Shown here piece by piece: positions 25,659 through 39,300 of a DNA stretch of 64,000 nucleotides (the stretch's first letter is position 1; every line of letters starts with the position of its first letter). The DNA lies in assembly GCA_034509425.1 (NCBI GenBank), contig JAVTVJ010000295.1:248001-312000 (forward strand), in the 5' to 3' direction. This stretch comes from Eopsaltria australis. Taxonomy: Eukaryota > Chordata > Aves > Passeriformes > Petroicidae. The translations under genes were made by a program, and so were the position numbers. Under the pieces are notes generated by a model that was given only the letters and a program-made list of their open reading frames with translations, was not told the origin of the DNA and did no database searches.

Positions 25659-28600
25659 ATTGTTGTTGCTTAGTCAAGTGGCTTAGGATGTTCCCACTGA
25701 AAATTGTGGTTTGAGCTGAAAGAACTGAGAATGAATGTAGCACTAAGAGGAGCTGCAGTAAGAATGTTTGTGTTCCTCCTGTTGAAAACACAGGAGGAAA
25801 GAATACGGAAGAATGAAACAGGATCTTGACAGACTGCAACTTTAGAGGTAAAAGGGGGATGAGCAAATTATAGAAATTTACTTGGCAAGAAAGCCGTGAT
25901 TCTTGTATTTTCAAAGCCCTTGTGCTGTTGCTCCTCCAGTCTCTATGGTAACAATAACACAGACTGAAAAGGAGCATTGAGGAAAGGCTGATGGAAACAA
26001 AGCATGCTTACATTTCCAAAAATGACTGGGGAACCTGAGTTTTGGGTGACTTGACTAAAATAAACAAGATTCATTTGCTAAATGCTTAGCATTCAGCTTC
26101 ACTAAATGGAGCTCTTCTGAGGTTTCTAAAGTTAGTGTAAGGTAGCCTGGATTCCATAAAGCCATTAAAAGGGAAAAAAACTATTATGCTGACTGTCACT
26201 TATGACAACATTTCTCAACCTTGTGTTGTATTCCTGGAATTAAAAGCCCCACATTCTACACAGCACTTCAAATACATGAACAGAATTCTTTGAATAAACC
26301 AAGATATGGGTGGCTTGCTTAATATCAGGAGAACATAAGTAAGAATTTTTTTTTGTTTTTTGAGGGTGTAATTGAAGCCTAGCCTGAACTTCTATACAGA
26401 TATGGGTGATAATCTATTATTAGCTCATAAGATTGAAATTTGACATCTAGAGTCTCATTTTTATATATGACTGATTCGATTTTTAGTGTTGCTCAGCAAA
26501 TCACATGCTGCATCTTCCCCTGGCAGCATCAAATCATAGACATACTTGTAAATGTTGTATTTATAAAAAATTAAGAGGGAAATAACAGAAATTCTTTTGA
26601 AACATTTTCTCCTATAAAGATTTTAGATTTTCTGCAAACATTTTTGCAATCTTGAGAGTCCTCATGTGACACATTTCTGGCATAGAACAAAGGATGTAGC
26701 AGTCGCTGCTTGGATTGAACCTAGCACAGAGGTGAAATGTGCATCAGCAGAACAAGGACAGTAAGCAAAGAAGCACAGGAGTAATCACAACAGTGAAGGG
26801 CAGAATTATTAATAGAAAATGCCAACTGTTTTCTTTCTCATTGGCATATCTTAAACTCTTATTATACCACTTATAAGAGGGACAAGGACATCTCTGAGTA
26901 ATTTTCAGCAATATATGTAAAGTTCAGCTAGAAGGTAGGTGAAATTAAAACCTTTCTCCTGAAAGATCAAAATGGGGGAGACTAATAAAGCACTTTTCAC
27001 CAATACATAGTAACTTGACAAAAAAAAAGGCTATTAGAGAATAGTATGCATTTTTGATCACAGATTCAAACCTCTTCTATAAAGTAACAAAATGTTTTTT
27101 CATCCTTCAGCTTGGCATTACTGTATGTCTGTTTTAAATGATTCTTGTTTTGTTTTCTGAGTTATATGGAAGCCTAGTGATCCTGGAAATGCATGAACAA
27201 CCTTTTCATCAGCTGAGCTAATTCTTCAAGACCTACATATTTCTAGTATTAAAGAATAAATCAATCAATTTTTTTACAGCCAGATGCTCAGTGGCTGAAC
27301 TCTCTTAGCTGCAGTTTGGGGTGTATATGAAACTTCTAAGAGTTTGTTATCATGGGAGCTTTGATCTTTGCCACTCCACTGTATAAGGCAGCCATGCATA
27401 ATTAGAAAACTAAACTTCTGCTTTTGGTCATATGTACAAATCTGTCATTGTCTCAAATAGGTAAAAGAAAAAAAATACTGGGTTTAACTGTTTCTTATGA
27501 ATTTGGAGAAAAGCATGACTTGAATTCCAAATTTCAGTCTAGGTACAATCTCTCATGTCTATTCACTTCTTTCACCTTCTTTTAGTGTTTTTCTGTATGT
27601 TAAATGTTCTATGTATTGAGAAAATTTAAGCGAGAATTCAAATGTATGTATACTACTCAGACTTAATTTATTTTCAAGAATTTTGATGTATTCTTAATTA
27701 AAGTTTCTCCAGTTGTGAGATACATAAACAGGAAAAATTCTGTAACAGTATGGTACTGTTTAGTGTTGTGACAGGTAAGCAAATATATATTACTTATAAA
27801 ATAAGGGTATCCATAAGTAAAAATAAATATGCTAGGACTTCCTTGTATAGGATAATTTCTTCTGTCATAGAAACACATCTGGTGAAAGTACTAGGATTAT
27901 CTCATTAACAGCGATTTATCCATAAATGACCTGCAGGTCATAAAGAGACACATGAACCTAAGGTGCTGTACTTTGGCTGTGTGTCTAGGTCTGCATTTCC
28001 ATTAATTTCTAGATCTGCTACTCTCCTGGCTAAAGTAAACATCAGCCTTGAACTCCTACATAAACCAGTCCACAATCTAGAAATGAGCCTATCAGAATTA
28101 CCCCAGCTGTCTTCATGCAGGTTCACTACAGTGGTTTTATTCACCATAGTATATTTTAAGATAAATTGTCATTAAGTAAAGTACAAATGATGTCTGAAAG
28201 TACAGGGAAGAGACAGCCCTCTTTTTTTTCAATGAATGGTTTATTACTAGGCTAGAGGGAGGTGTTCTGTTGTTCTGGTCAGTCTTGATGTGTTTTATGG
28301 AGACATGTACATATCAGAAAAGGCTTGAATATGGACCCTAGTGTAGTTAGAGAGTTCTATCTTAAAGGGAGATTTTAACTCCCTTAAATAATGGAGAAAA
28401 TTACTCAAATTCTTTAGAATTACTTAGGGTTCTCAGGTAACTGCACTTAAAATGAAGGAAGAAGTGTGTCAGGAAACAGCTTCTAATTTAGCAATCATGA
28501 TGATTGAAATGATTGAAAACTTAATTTCTGGAGGTAAATAATTTATATGGCTGTCATCGTAAGTGCTCAGAGTGCTTTTTAATATGAACAGAAACTACTG

Positions 28601-28952
28601 CTTGAATCACAGTCAGATTTTCATTCTGGCCTAACTTTCATTCCCTGAGTGTTCTAGAGATGTGCATGCCAAGTATGAATCTTTAACATAACAAAACTTT
28701 GGTGCTACAGTCCCTAAAAATGCTGTTAGCATGTCAGTCTGGTCTTCCATAGATTCATTTGATCAGTCTTCCAATACCCTTCTTATGACATGTCTGAGTA
28801 TGCCCAGAGAGAGCAGTGAACATCATTCTAAGCACAAATATCCTTCTGGGATGCATTTACACTGTCGAATATCTTCTTATTTTGTACTCAAATCTCCTGT
28901 TCAGTCATGTGATCTATATGTTAGTTTGCCCAGGGCTGTAATCTGGATAAAA

Positions 28953-29147
28953 CTAAGTTGTTATCTCTGAGACTAAAGGAAGGATACGGGGATTGTTTGA
29001 TTTGCCCCCATACACACGAATAGCATTCTCTATTACAGTTTCAATGTCTTTAAATCCTTCCTCCATCCACACCAGTGTGATGTCATTTACACGTTGTAGT
29101 GGGAACAGCATCTGACCTATACGGTCCTCAAAAACAGTTTGCAGCAT
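28953..29147 (-). other. Coding-like short open frame, 64 codons, function unknown
   Basis: The minus-strand frame begins MLQTVFEDRIGQMLFPLQ and continues with VNDITLVWMEEGFKDIE and ENAIRVYGGKSNN before a stop. Its residue mix (charged, aliphatic, Gly/Pro, few Cys/Ser runs) looks more protein-like than other frames in this A+T-rich region. An in-frame TAG sits two codons before the ATG within 'ccatgctag', which could also be read as a splice acceptor. No donor, signal or domain was recognised. It may be an exon, a retrocopy scrap or chance. Confidence 0.25.
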
Positions 29148-29889
29148 TGCCTAGCATGGACCAAAATCATAGCAAAGGAATTTTGCTGTAAATCTCAAAT
29201 ATGTGTGCTGGTCACCCATGGTTCCTCATATAGGAAGCTAGGTTACAGCATAAGAATGCAGCGGAAATTTTGGAGCAAACAGAATGTGAGAGAGATGTAA
29301 ACACACTGGAGATATTTAACCTTTAGGGGCAAAATTTCTGAGTTTCCATAATGAAGCAAGTGAGCCAGATGTTATATCCCAAAATGGACTTCTTTAGCCC
29401 TGTAACCTGTTACCTCTGTGTGGCTTGACTACAGAAATCATAAATCAGAAAGAAGTGATTTACTTTTATGTAGCAACATCAGGAAAGGACAACATAGGCC
29501 TTTCCTACAAAAGTTGGTAAGTTTTAGTCCTCTTCTGATCAAGGTCCTATCCAAACCTCTTCTCCTGCAGACCTGTATCAAACCTACCCTGAAATGTCAC
29601 AAAAGGACCTAAGAAAGGTAGGGCAATCACCTTAATCAGTTTCCAGAAATGGGAGTATTGTCCCAATGAGACAAATGCTTGCACTGTTAAGCAAAATTAA
29701 ATATGAACCTTTTCCTGTTGAAAATAACCAGTATATGCTGAATGAACTGTGGAAAAAGAATATATATAACTTTTTAGCCTCAGATACTCCCCCCTCACAC
29801 AGTATCAACATCCAGTTTCTAGATTTCTTCTCAATAAAAAATTTTGTATATTCATTTTTCAGTAAATACTTTAAGGATAAAAATAAATG

Positions 29890-29895
29890 GTTTTA
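29890..29895. repeat. Target-site duplication, left copy (GTTTTA)
   Basis: This is identical to 30240-30245, directly flanking the TG...CA LTR between them. Confidence 0.85.
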
Positions 29896-30239
29896 TGTCA
29901 CACTGTCAGACACGAAAGAAACACACAGACTTCAGAGCAGCAGTTCAGGACCACCAGTCAGGACCAGGAAAAGGGAGCCTGCCTTTCTTTATTCTCTCAT
30001 TTTTATATCTTTCTTAAGACAATCATGGATTGGTCAATGAGGTTACCACCTCTACAATTTCACAGGATAATGACACAGTCTATCATCTTTCTCCACCTTA
30101 GGAGAAAGGAATGAAAACAGACCAGAAGTTCAAAACAATCTGGGCCAGTTATGAAAACAAGGAATATGTTTGTAGAAAATGCATGAGAAATTCTACTACC
30201 GAAGTAAAAACTTAGAACACTGCAAAAACCAGGGCGACA
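29896..30239 (-). mobile_element. Solo LTR, 344 bp, with intact 6-bp target duplication
   Basis: The element starts TGTCACACTG and ends CAGGGCGACA, so its ends form an imperfect inverted repeat with TG...CA termini. It is flanked on both sides by GTTTTA. On the minus strand a TATA-like 'agatataaaaatgag' is followed about 10 bp later by AATAAAG in 'gagagaataaagaaagg', which fixes the orientation. No internal retroviral sequence remains, so it is a solo LTR left by recombination. A 6-bp duplication is typical of betaretrovirus-like (ERVK) elements. The class is inferred; the insertion structure is directly visible. Confidence 0.88.
29993..30018 (-). promoter_or_regulatory. LTR TATA box and polyadenylation signal
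   Basis: The minus strand carries 'agatataaaaatgagagaataaag', with TATA and AATAAA very close together. This is the compact promoter/R-region layout of short avian LTRs. Confidence 0.5.
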
Positions 30240-30245
30240 GTTTTA
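30240..30245. repeat. Target-site duplication, right copy (GTTTTA)
   Basis: A perfect match to 29890-29895 on the other side of the solo LTR. Confidence 0.85.
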
Positions 30246-32757
30246 CTTGTTCATTTCATCAAGTGTGATGCTTACACATGCCATGTTTAAAAGTGAAGAT
30301 TAGCTGTTTCAGCTAGCTTGAAAACTTTTTCACATTCATTTTAGACTGTCTCTTAAAATGCTGGGGTGCAGAGAGAAAGAAACTACTGAAGCATATTCTT
30401 TTTTTCCCTCTGGACTTGAGGAGTCTACAGAGCGATGACTCAGAACAACAAACAAACGGAAAAGCAGCCAGACTGTCATGACTGCCATTCTATTGTCATA
30501 AATTTGACCCCCCTTGGAATATTGTTTCTAAGGACTGGAAAGACACTAAACTAAATTCTGCTCTCAGTTACCATGGAACAACCCCAACTTTACTCCTTCA
30601 CAATAATGAGGACATATTTTATGCCTGGGGAAAACTTAGTTTACTGAGTTCCTAGTCAATACTACAGAAAAAATAAAATATACACAGTAGGTTTTATTTG
30701 TTTTTCCTGCTTTGCAGTAGCAGGTGCAGGAAGTAAGGTGAATGGCTATAATCACACAATGAAGAGTATTGTTTTTTGAACAATGTGTGTTGTCAGCAAA
30801 ATGAAATTATGAGAGTTAATTAATTTTCTTCCTTTATGTTTGATGTGACATACAAGAAATATGAATGTAATACACAATTTATTGCTCCCTTCCTTTCTTT
30901 TTTACTGGCTATGAATTTAATTTACCAAAGTATCTGTTCTTTGCCCCTGTTACACATGTAGTTTGTACAATGGATCATGCTGCTAAATGGAGGATTAATA
31001 ACGGCACAGTAAATGTGTGGAAATGATGATCCAGTTCATCAGCATTCCTGTGCCTAGTGTTTGCTGCAATGCTCAAGGAACAAAGGGAATTCCATCTAGT
31101 GATGTGTCTACTGCCCAGTAGATTGTCCTTTACACAAGAATTTTGTACAAGAAATAAAGTCTGTTCATAGTCACACTTAACCCTCATTTTCCTCTGTTAC
31201 TAAATATTCTTAGTTATGGCAGGGAATTTGGGGAGTAAACAGAAGAGAAGACATGTAGTTACCTAAAGATTACTTAGATGAACTTTCCTGACTATCTCTC
31301 AGCGTCTTTTTCCCCCTCCTATGTGTAAACTTCTTGGAAAATCTTCCACATGTGTCTGTTATACGCGTCATTCTGGCTCAGTGACCTGTACTGTCTCAGA
31401 GGGGAAAAAAATGCACCTGTTGAAGTAGTTTAGAAGTCAGAGGTTCATCCCAAAGTAGCCAGAATCATTGATTAATTACTTTCAAAATTAGGCCTTGTAT
31501 TCGTGAAGAAAGCTGATCTTAATTGAAGGGGATAGAGCCTGATGCATTTATGATTGTTGGAAATGGAGAAGGTCAAAAATAACATCTGTACCAGCTGGAA
31601 TTTGTCCATAACCTTGGCACAGAGACTCAGAGGCACTGACCTACCATCTAACCTGGGCATGGTAGGTGTCTCTACATAGGAGAAAGATTAGAGCTTCCCA
31701 GCAGACTGAAAACAGAAAAATACTGGAAATTAAAACAAAAGGAGGGTCTTCATTTGTAAAGACTATTTACTTACCCTAAAAACCAAAGGAAATGTCACAG
31801 TTAGTTCTTCAAAGCAATTTCTTCTTCGATTAACATTATTTCTTTCTTCAAACAAATTTTCTTTATTCATAACTGCATTCTGTTAAAGGTCTTGACACTT
31901 TGTCAGTAGCAGCAGATGGAAATTAGGCTTGTGTTAGCATCAGGCCAATTTGCATTGCAGAAGATCTTAAAAGATTGTGTTTTGTTAGTGTCTAGCTAAG
32001 GAAATCTGAAGTTATTTAGTGGAAAGTTGATCTTCATTATAGTCTGGAAGTTCAAATCTATTTTTTTTTTACCTCATATGGTTTTTTGTGATCCTCTGCT
32101 CATTCTTCCTTCTCTTCACTGAGTTGTCTTCACTGCCACATGCCCTTTCTAGAGGGCAGAGCCTTTTAAGCAGCATGCTAATCATGCTGCAGATATGTTT
32201 TCCTTTAGTACACAGAAACTATTTTAGCTATGTTTGTTTGAGGTTTGTTTTTTTCCTTTTGCCCTGTAGCATGGTCTCCATTGATGATTTACTCTTTTGT
32301 GTTTTCCATATAGCTTTTTGCTGAACTTTTACAGTCTCTTCTCCCCCAACATTTCCTGAATCTCCTTGATATGCATTTATCATTACAAAAAACCACTTAT
32401 GTTTGCCCAATTTATTTTCTTAGAGAATTTCTCAAATTTATAAAAAAAGTCAATTTTAAGCATCTTTACCAACTTAGTTTCTTCTAAATAGATGTAATAA
32501 CCATTTGTGAAAGTACGTAGGTATTAAATTCTTGTGTCTATCTTAGGGCAAGTTTATCTAGAGGGCTCTTCATAAAAAGGGTGATTTCAATTTAAATTTT
32601 AAAAAGGGTGTAAAACTCATCCTAAATTTTCTCCATCAAAAAGACATTTTATTTAGTTAAATATGACGTAAAATAATAATACAACTACTTTTCCATGAAC
32701 ATTTCAAATTCTGCATACGCTCCTTCCTAAGTTTAGATTCCTAGTTTTATTCTCTAT
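30246..32757. other. Unique A+T-rich DNA, no gene seen
   Basis: No repeat family or credible coding exon was recognised. The short open frames are unremarkable. Confidence 0.45.
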
Positions 32758-33349
32758 TGTGTTTGCCTACACAGTTTTGGTATCAGGGAGTCAGCACAGG
32801 GGGACTTCTGATGGATGTCAGGGGTTGCCTTGAAGTTAGATGAAATCAGTGCCAGCCAGCTTCAGACAGACTTACTGCTGGTCAAAGCTGAGTTAGTGGC
32901 AGTGCCTCTATGATGACATATCTAAGTAAAAACTGCTGCAAAAAAGTATCCAGGAGATGAGTGAGAATATGGGAAAGAAACTGCCTTGTAGTCATCAAGG
33001 TCAGTGAAGGAGGAGTGGAAGGTGCTCCAGGTGCTAAGTTAAGATTCCCCTGCAAACACTGGTGAGGACCATGGTAAGGCAACTGTGACCCTGAAGATCA
33101 GGAAGGTCTGCAGGGTAGCAGAGATCCACCTCCAGCCTGTGGAGGAGCCCACACCTGAGCAGGCAGATGTGTCCTGGAGAAATGTGGCACCCATTGTGCC
33201 CGAACCCTCTGCACTGTTCTGTAGTCAATGAGTGATCTTTCCCTGTCCTCACCTTGACCCACAGGAATTTTGCTGTATTTTCTCTCCCCTGTGCAGTTGA
33301 GGAGAGGCAGTGATAGAATGCTTGGTGGGCACCAGGAAAACTCAACCAA
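32758..33349 (+). mobile_element. LTR, same family as 53.8 kb, internally deleted
   Basis: It starts near TGTGTTTGCCTACACAGTTTTGG. Through 'agtgagaatatggga', 'caaggtcagtgaaggagga', 'ggtgctccaggtgc', 'agattcccctgca' and 'gcagagatccacctccagc' it follows the plus-strand order of the LTR at 53,825. It then jumps, near 33,190-33,230, to the terminal block 'gagtgatctttccctgtcct', 'cccctgtgcagttgagga', 'gcttggtgggcacc'. The middle, including the polyadenylation region, is deleted, leaving about 590 bp against about 1,040 bp in the fuller copy. The ends are approximate; flanks TCTAT and TCTCT match 4 of 5. The overlapping minus-strand frames are antisense shadows. Confidence 0.82.
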
Positions 33350-36300
33350 TCTCTCTGCCTTGGCATCTTTTCCTTATGTTCAAACTTTTGCCGATATACA
33401 GCTTGCTGTAGTTCCTTCATTAAAGACAGTGTTAAACTATTCTTTCTTTAGCTGGTAACTCATCTTTTACAAGACCTTGGTGACAACCATTATGATATAG
33501 AGTGTTTTAGTAAACTCTCATAAGTAGTAGAGAATAAAAGTCATTTGTCTCAGAATCTAAAAGTGCCTAATTGTTCTAAATTCGCATTAGTTTCTTGTTT
33601 CCCAGTCTGAAATTTTATTCACTTGGCACCGTTTTAAATTGTTATAGGCATCTGGTTACTTATTTATTTTTATTGGAAGCCACTGATAACTAGTACACAA
33701 CTGACCCCTATCACCACCATAAATATGATGGTTGAAGTAACATCTCCTTTGTATATTCTGCTTTTCTCTTGTACCTAAAATGTGTGTGCAGCACAGCACA
33801 CACTGCATGACACGGTGTAGCTTTTAAATATCATGGAAGAATTTTAGGGGTAAGGTATCCTTTCTAGTTTTTACATTTTTGATTGTGTTAAGAACTTATG
33901 GTACTTGGTAGTCCATTTTCTATTCCTGGTAGGTAGGAAACATAGGAGTGATACTCCTGCTCTGTGATTACTGTGTCAAAGACACAAAATGGGTTCGGCA
34001 ATATTATCTTTACTGTAATTTCAAAAACACATGAGAAAGGCCTTCTTTCTCTGTCGTTTTTAAAACTTATTTGCTTATTTGTTTTACTAGTAGTAGTAGT
34101 GTATTTTTTGAGAGCTAGGTGTGGGGAAACCATAAAATAAAGTTAGAGCTAGAAAGTTTTAATTTTGGAGGAGTGGGGCTCTTCATTGTCCTCCTCATTT
34201 GCTAGCCAACACAGCCACTAACTTAGTAGAGGAGGATAACTCTGTTCCTTGACCAGGAAAACCAGTCAAAGGTACACTTAGAGATGTTCAAAATTCCTAT
34301 GTTGTGTATTCATATACACACACATGTATATATATTTCATAGATATATACATTATATATATATTATATATATATATATAAAGTATATATTTTATTTATAT
34401 ATAAAGTGTATATACCTACGATAATATATATATCTATGGTAATGGATTTATACATCAGATACATTCATAGACACTTTTTACAAGCTATGGAGATCCTTCA
34501 GTTACTAACAAGATATTTTTCACCTGTGAAAATTTGAATTATTTATATTTTCTTTCTGAATTTCAAAAACAGTAAATATAAATTAAAGATAAAAATTATA
34601 CATTTTCTGTGATGTAGATCTAGGTTCAGTTTGTGCAAGCCTAGAAGACCTTTGTAGATGGCACAATATTTATTTTTAGTAGGTATTTAACAATATTCAT
34701 CTCTATACTCTAAGCAACTATTTGACACAGTTATTTTGTGTAGTTTACAGCAAAGTAATTGCTACCTGAGGGACAAAATTATACTTTATCTAGAATATGA
34801 AGTAGTAGACTCTTATCTGGAATAAAAAGAATTAATACTTTTTTCATCCAACAGTGTTTCAGTTGAAAAATAGTAACAAAAGAGATCATGTCATTCTATT
34901 TAAATGCACCGCATGCAAGCTGTACCTTAAATGGCTCAAGGACTGATGTTTTCAATATTGTAGAAACTACTTACTAGGTTATGGCATCTGATTGAAAAAA
35001 AATAGCTGTAACACTGCTACTTAGTCAAGGGTAGAAAAAGTAATCCTTAAATCACCCTCATGTAATCTGTTCAGGAAAAGATGTGAAATAACAGCACATG
35101 GGGTTTTAGATCCAACAATATCTCAAAATGTGCTGATAGAAATTGACCTGAAAAAAAACCCAAAAAGGCAATTCATGGCTTCTAAATGTTGTTTTTATGT
35201 ATACTCTGATTTGTTATTTTCCTTTGGAGCCAAATATTTTAAAAGCAATGAAGATAAGGGATGGTTGTAGCTTAGACAGCAGCAGTTGCAGTACCATGTC
35301 TTTCAAACGAGAGCCTCATTAAAACTGTCAAAAAGAAAAAAAAGGGTTCTCACTAAAGTTAAGTGAGTGAGTAGAGGTAATTTTGCTGTTTTACTTTTCT
35401 TTTTTTTCTTTTTCACATAAAATGCTGTGTGGTGGAGTGCTTTACAGGAAAGAGCACCAGAAAATGAAATACTGGAAAGAGCTAGGTTCAAAATTAGTAA
35501 AGGAATGATCACACAGGTACTCCTAACTCTGGTGTTTGGATGTACATTATGTCAAACAAACATGGTGAAAAGAATAGACATCTTTGTCATTATCATATGA
35601 ATAACTTAAATATGAGTGTAAATAAAAATGATAGCCAATTTCTGAATTGCCTTATTTTTTTATTCTGCCATCCTCTGTTCTTAACTTTGCAGTGAGGTAA
35701 ATTCATTATTGGAGAGAAGAAGGAAACAGGCTGTTGAGATAGCTGCTAAATGATCTGGAGTGTTTACTATGTGTTTTGAATGGACAGCTCTAGAGGGTGA
35801 CAAAAATGGCATTACTTTAAAACTATTTAGAAACCTTTTGTCCGCCAACAAATTTGCGCAGCCAATTATTTTCTTACAGAGACATTTTTAGGGACACTAA
35901 TTTCTTTAAATACATTCTATTGATTAGTACTACCATTGCACATCCTTTGAGATTACAATCACATGCTCCTTACTGTGAAAATATTTTTATTTGTAGATCT
36001 CTTTATTTGTTGCACTTCACAGCATAGCATTTTAGGCCTCTTGAGATGCCATAGAACACAAGATGAAAAAAGAAATTTAAAATACAAAGCACATTTTTAG
36101 ACAACAAGTAAGATGCAATACAAGAGTTGCAATACTACGTAGCCATGACCTTTTCTGAGGAAAAACAGATTGTCTTCTCTACAGGGCCATCTAAAGCATG
36201 TAAAAACGTATTCATATAGGTCTTAGAGACCCTTGGCATTAATGGAGAAAAGTGTTCCATGGTGAATATAACAGCAGTTTTATGAATCTTGAAAATATTT

Positions 36301-39300
36301 TGAATACATCAGAGCTATCTCAAGAGGGGTTGAAGAGAAGCTTAGTAAGAAAACCTGACATGCACTTTACCATGTACTCAGCTAGGTAAAAAGGATTTGA
36401 CTACTCAGATTGCCATTAGGGAGGAGTAGTAGCAGAGACTCCTCTCTAACGGCTACACAAAAAAAACTTTGAAAGATGGATAACAATTTTTTCGTGGGGG
36501 AAAAATGGTGATATAGAGCCCAATGGGATGGAGATGGCTATCTTCTCCCTTTCCCACTCCCAACCCAAAGAGCAGGAATTCAGATATCCTGACTCCAGTG
36601 TTTCCTCCTCTCTCTGCTGTTTAACATAGTATTTGCTCAGCCTGCTTCAGCTGCTATCTTGAGGAAGGCAAGTTTCATTAGCTCAGAATTAGGATGCTCA
36701 AGACTTAATAAAGTCTTAATAAAGTTGCCCAGGCTACTAAAGTTATCCATGAGTATGCCTGTCTTTGTACAACAGCAAATATCTATAATTGTATTTACTA
36801 ATGGTTTGCTTCTCTTTTACACGTCTAACTACAAATGACTGAATGTTATATACAGAAGAGAAATGTAAAGAATATCCAAGGGCAGTTCCATTTGTTTTGA
36901 TGAACAGTATTAAACCAGTTGAAAAGATGTTAAATAAGTACTGTTTCCAGCATAGTTTATTGTTATTTCTAATGTGCTGTACCCACTTCACAGAGGAAAA
37001 ATATGTATTTTGCAAAGTTTCCTTCTCAAAGCCAGTATTATGTACAATCAAATTAATCAAAGTAGATGAAAGCACAAGAAGTGTATTGTGATTGTCTTAA
37101 GGCTGCTGGCACTAAAATATGAAATTATACTATAAAAGGTCTTCAAAAGTCATAAAACTACAGCAATTACAAAAATTGAAAGGGGACATGAAAGGCACAA
37201 CATTATTTGAGTGGAGAGAAGAGGTATGGAAATTATTGCTGTCCTCTTAGTGGAGAAAAAGAACTCATCCCTCAAGTGTGAATGAGATGGCTTTCACAAT
37301 CTGAAATTACTTTGATCATTACGGTTCCAGTAGCTGAGTTAAGAGAAAAGGAAGGATGCATATTCTGATACTAAAGCAGTGAATATGTATTCCTTCTCAA
37401 TGTCAGACAGACAAAACAGATCATTTTAAAAGGAAGTGTTCTACTGAAAAGTGTTTCAGCTTTGTAGTTCCCTGGGAAAATGAAGAGTAATGTAAAAATT
37501 GGACAAGATGAAATGAGCTTTTTCATTCCACATATTGACTGCACAAGTCGCTTTCAATAAATCCACTGCTTATTGGACTTAAGGCAGCACTTTTTTGTCT
37601 TTAAGAAGGCTGGTACAAATTTTCTGTTTAGTAAGAGAGCCTTCTGGCACCTGAAACTGAAGTCTATTCTAAAAAACATATTTGAGTATGTTTTCCAGTA
37701 TGTAAGGGAAAAGAAAATTAATTAAGTGTAACAGGTCTGTCACAGAACGGCTGCCAAGACAATCTGATCAGAAAGTTGCTTTTTTCAGAGCAGTATAGAA
37801 TTAAACCTCTGTGGTAAAATGAAACAATATATATGCTTTTTTACCAGATCTTGGGTCTGATAGTTTCCACCAGAATATAGTACTCCAAAACCTGAGTTAA
37901 GTCTAAACTAATGATTTCAGTTCCTAGGGGTAAAGAAAACCAAGAATCAAATCTATATCAAGAAGCAAAAAACCACCTGCATTCATGTTGACATTAAAAC
38001 CCCAGTAGGGTCTTTACCCCAGCAGTGTTTTTGGGGAAGTGGTGTTGCCCCACAGGAGTATGAGGGTCAAAGTTTGCTGGATGAGATCTGGATCTGACTT
38101 GATATTTTTCCTTGAACAGAGTAGTCAAGCCATAGCTGGCTGCTTCCCCAATAAACAGGTTCCAGGAACATTTGCCTTGAACATTTGGACAGGACCCACT
38201 GACCTTTGGAAGCTGATGGAGATCCCTTTCTTTTCTTTCCTTGATGTGCCAGAAAAACAATGTCCAGATGATACTGAGAGCCTGAAGGAAACAGACTTCT
38301 ACATTAACTGAATTCTTTTGTATTTCTGCTCCTGTCCTTCACTCCTCCTCCAGTACCACCTGAATAGCTATTGGATACTAATTAGCTGACTCTGAATTTT
38401 CTTCTGGTGCCATAATGTATCTAAGTCTGCTTGCTGACTCACCTACATGAGAGGTGTCAGAGGTTAGCAGAATTTTTCCTAGGATAGTAACCACTGTACC
38501 CCAGGTTAATCCTGTAATATTTAGAGTGGAGGAAGTTTAGCAGACAATGTGTCAGTCTAGCACATTGATACCACCATCCATGCACCCAAGACCACTGGAA
38601 AGGATTACCTGGTAAAGGAGCTTTTGAATCTCTTTAGAAACTGTCTAGACGAATGCTCCATACAAGAAACACAGTTTTAAATAGCTTAGAGTGAATTGCC
38701 CAAATCACCAACTATTAACATAACAATCCCTTAGGACTGGAGGAAAAAAGCTGAATCTTCCTACTTCTTGGCTCTGCTTTTAGTACTTTTACAATAACAA
38801 CATAGTACATGCTAAAAGCCTTCAGGCTGTTCAAAGCCAGTGCTAAGACTACATAGGACAGCAGCAGAATGAGGAGGGTGAAATCTCTTCCATGAAATGT
38901 GAGAACTGACTCCACTTAGATTCTATCTTAGTATTACACAAATTGTATGTCTGGCAATCTGAAGGATATATTCCGAGTCCCCATTGAATGTTGTCATCAC
39001 ATTGTTTGCTGATTATAATTTATTTATTTTTAACTGTGATACATGACAACTTTCTGTGTGTGTGTATATGTACTGTAATAAGCAGTATTACTACCAGATT
39101 CTTACCAACAGCCCAAAATCTTTGAGTCAGCTTATGAAAATCACAATCTAAATTTTGCTTTACAGCATAAAATGACCCTCAACTTCCTTTTTTGTTTGGT
39201 AAAATATGAAGTGAGATACTGCTGCTGGTATTTTAATGTTATCTAATTTTATTTCATTAGCTTGTTATAAGGACATTACATAAATAATTATTTGTCAATT

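Larger units (their letters stand above)
16377..29889. other. Long unique A+T-rich stretch, no gene seen
   Basis: About 13.5 kb without a confidently recognised repeat or gene. It holds an A-rich simple tract (16641-16705), an exon-like segment (16520-16627), a strong pyrimidine tract (25558-25658) and one coding-like short frame (28953-29147), all listed separately. Small imperfect direct repeats, such as TATTTGAAAATAATT twice near 18585-18620, are present. Confidence 0.45.
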
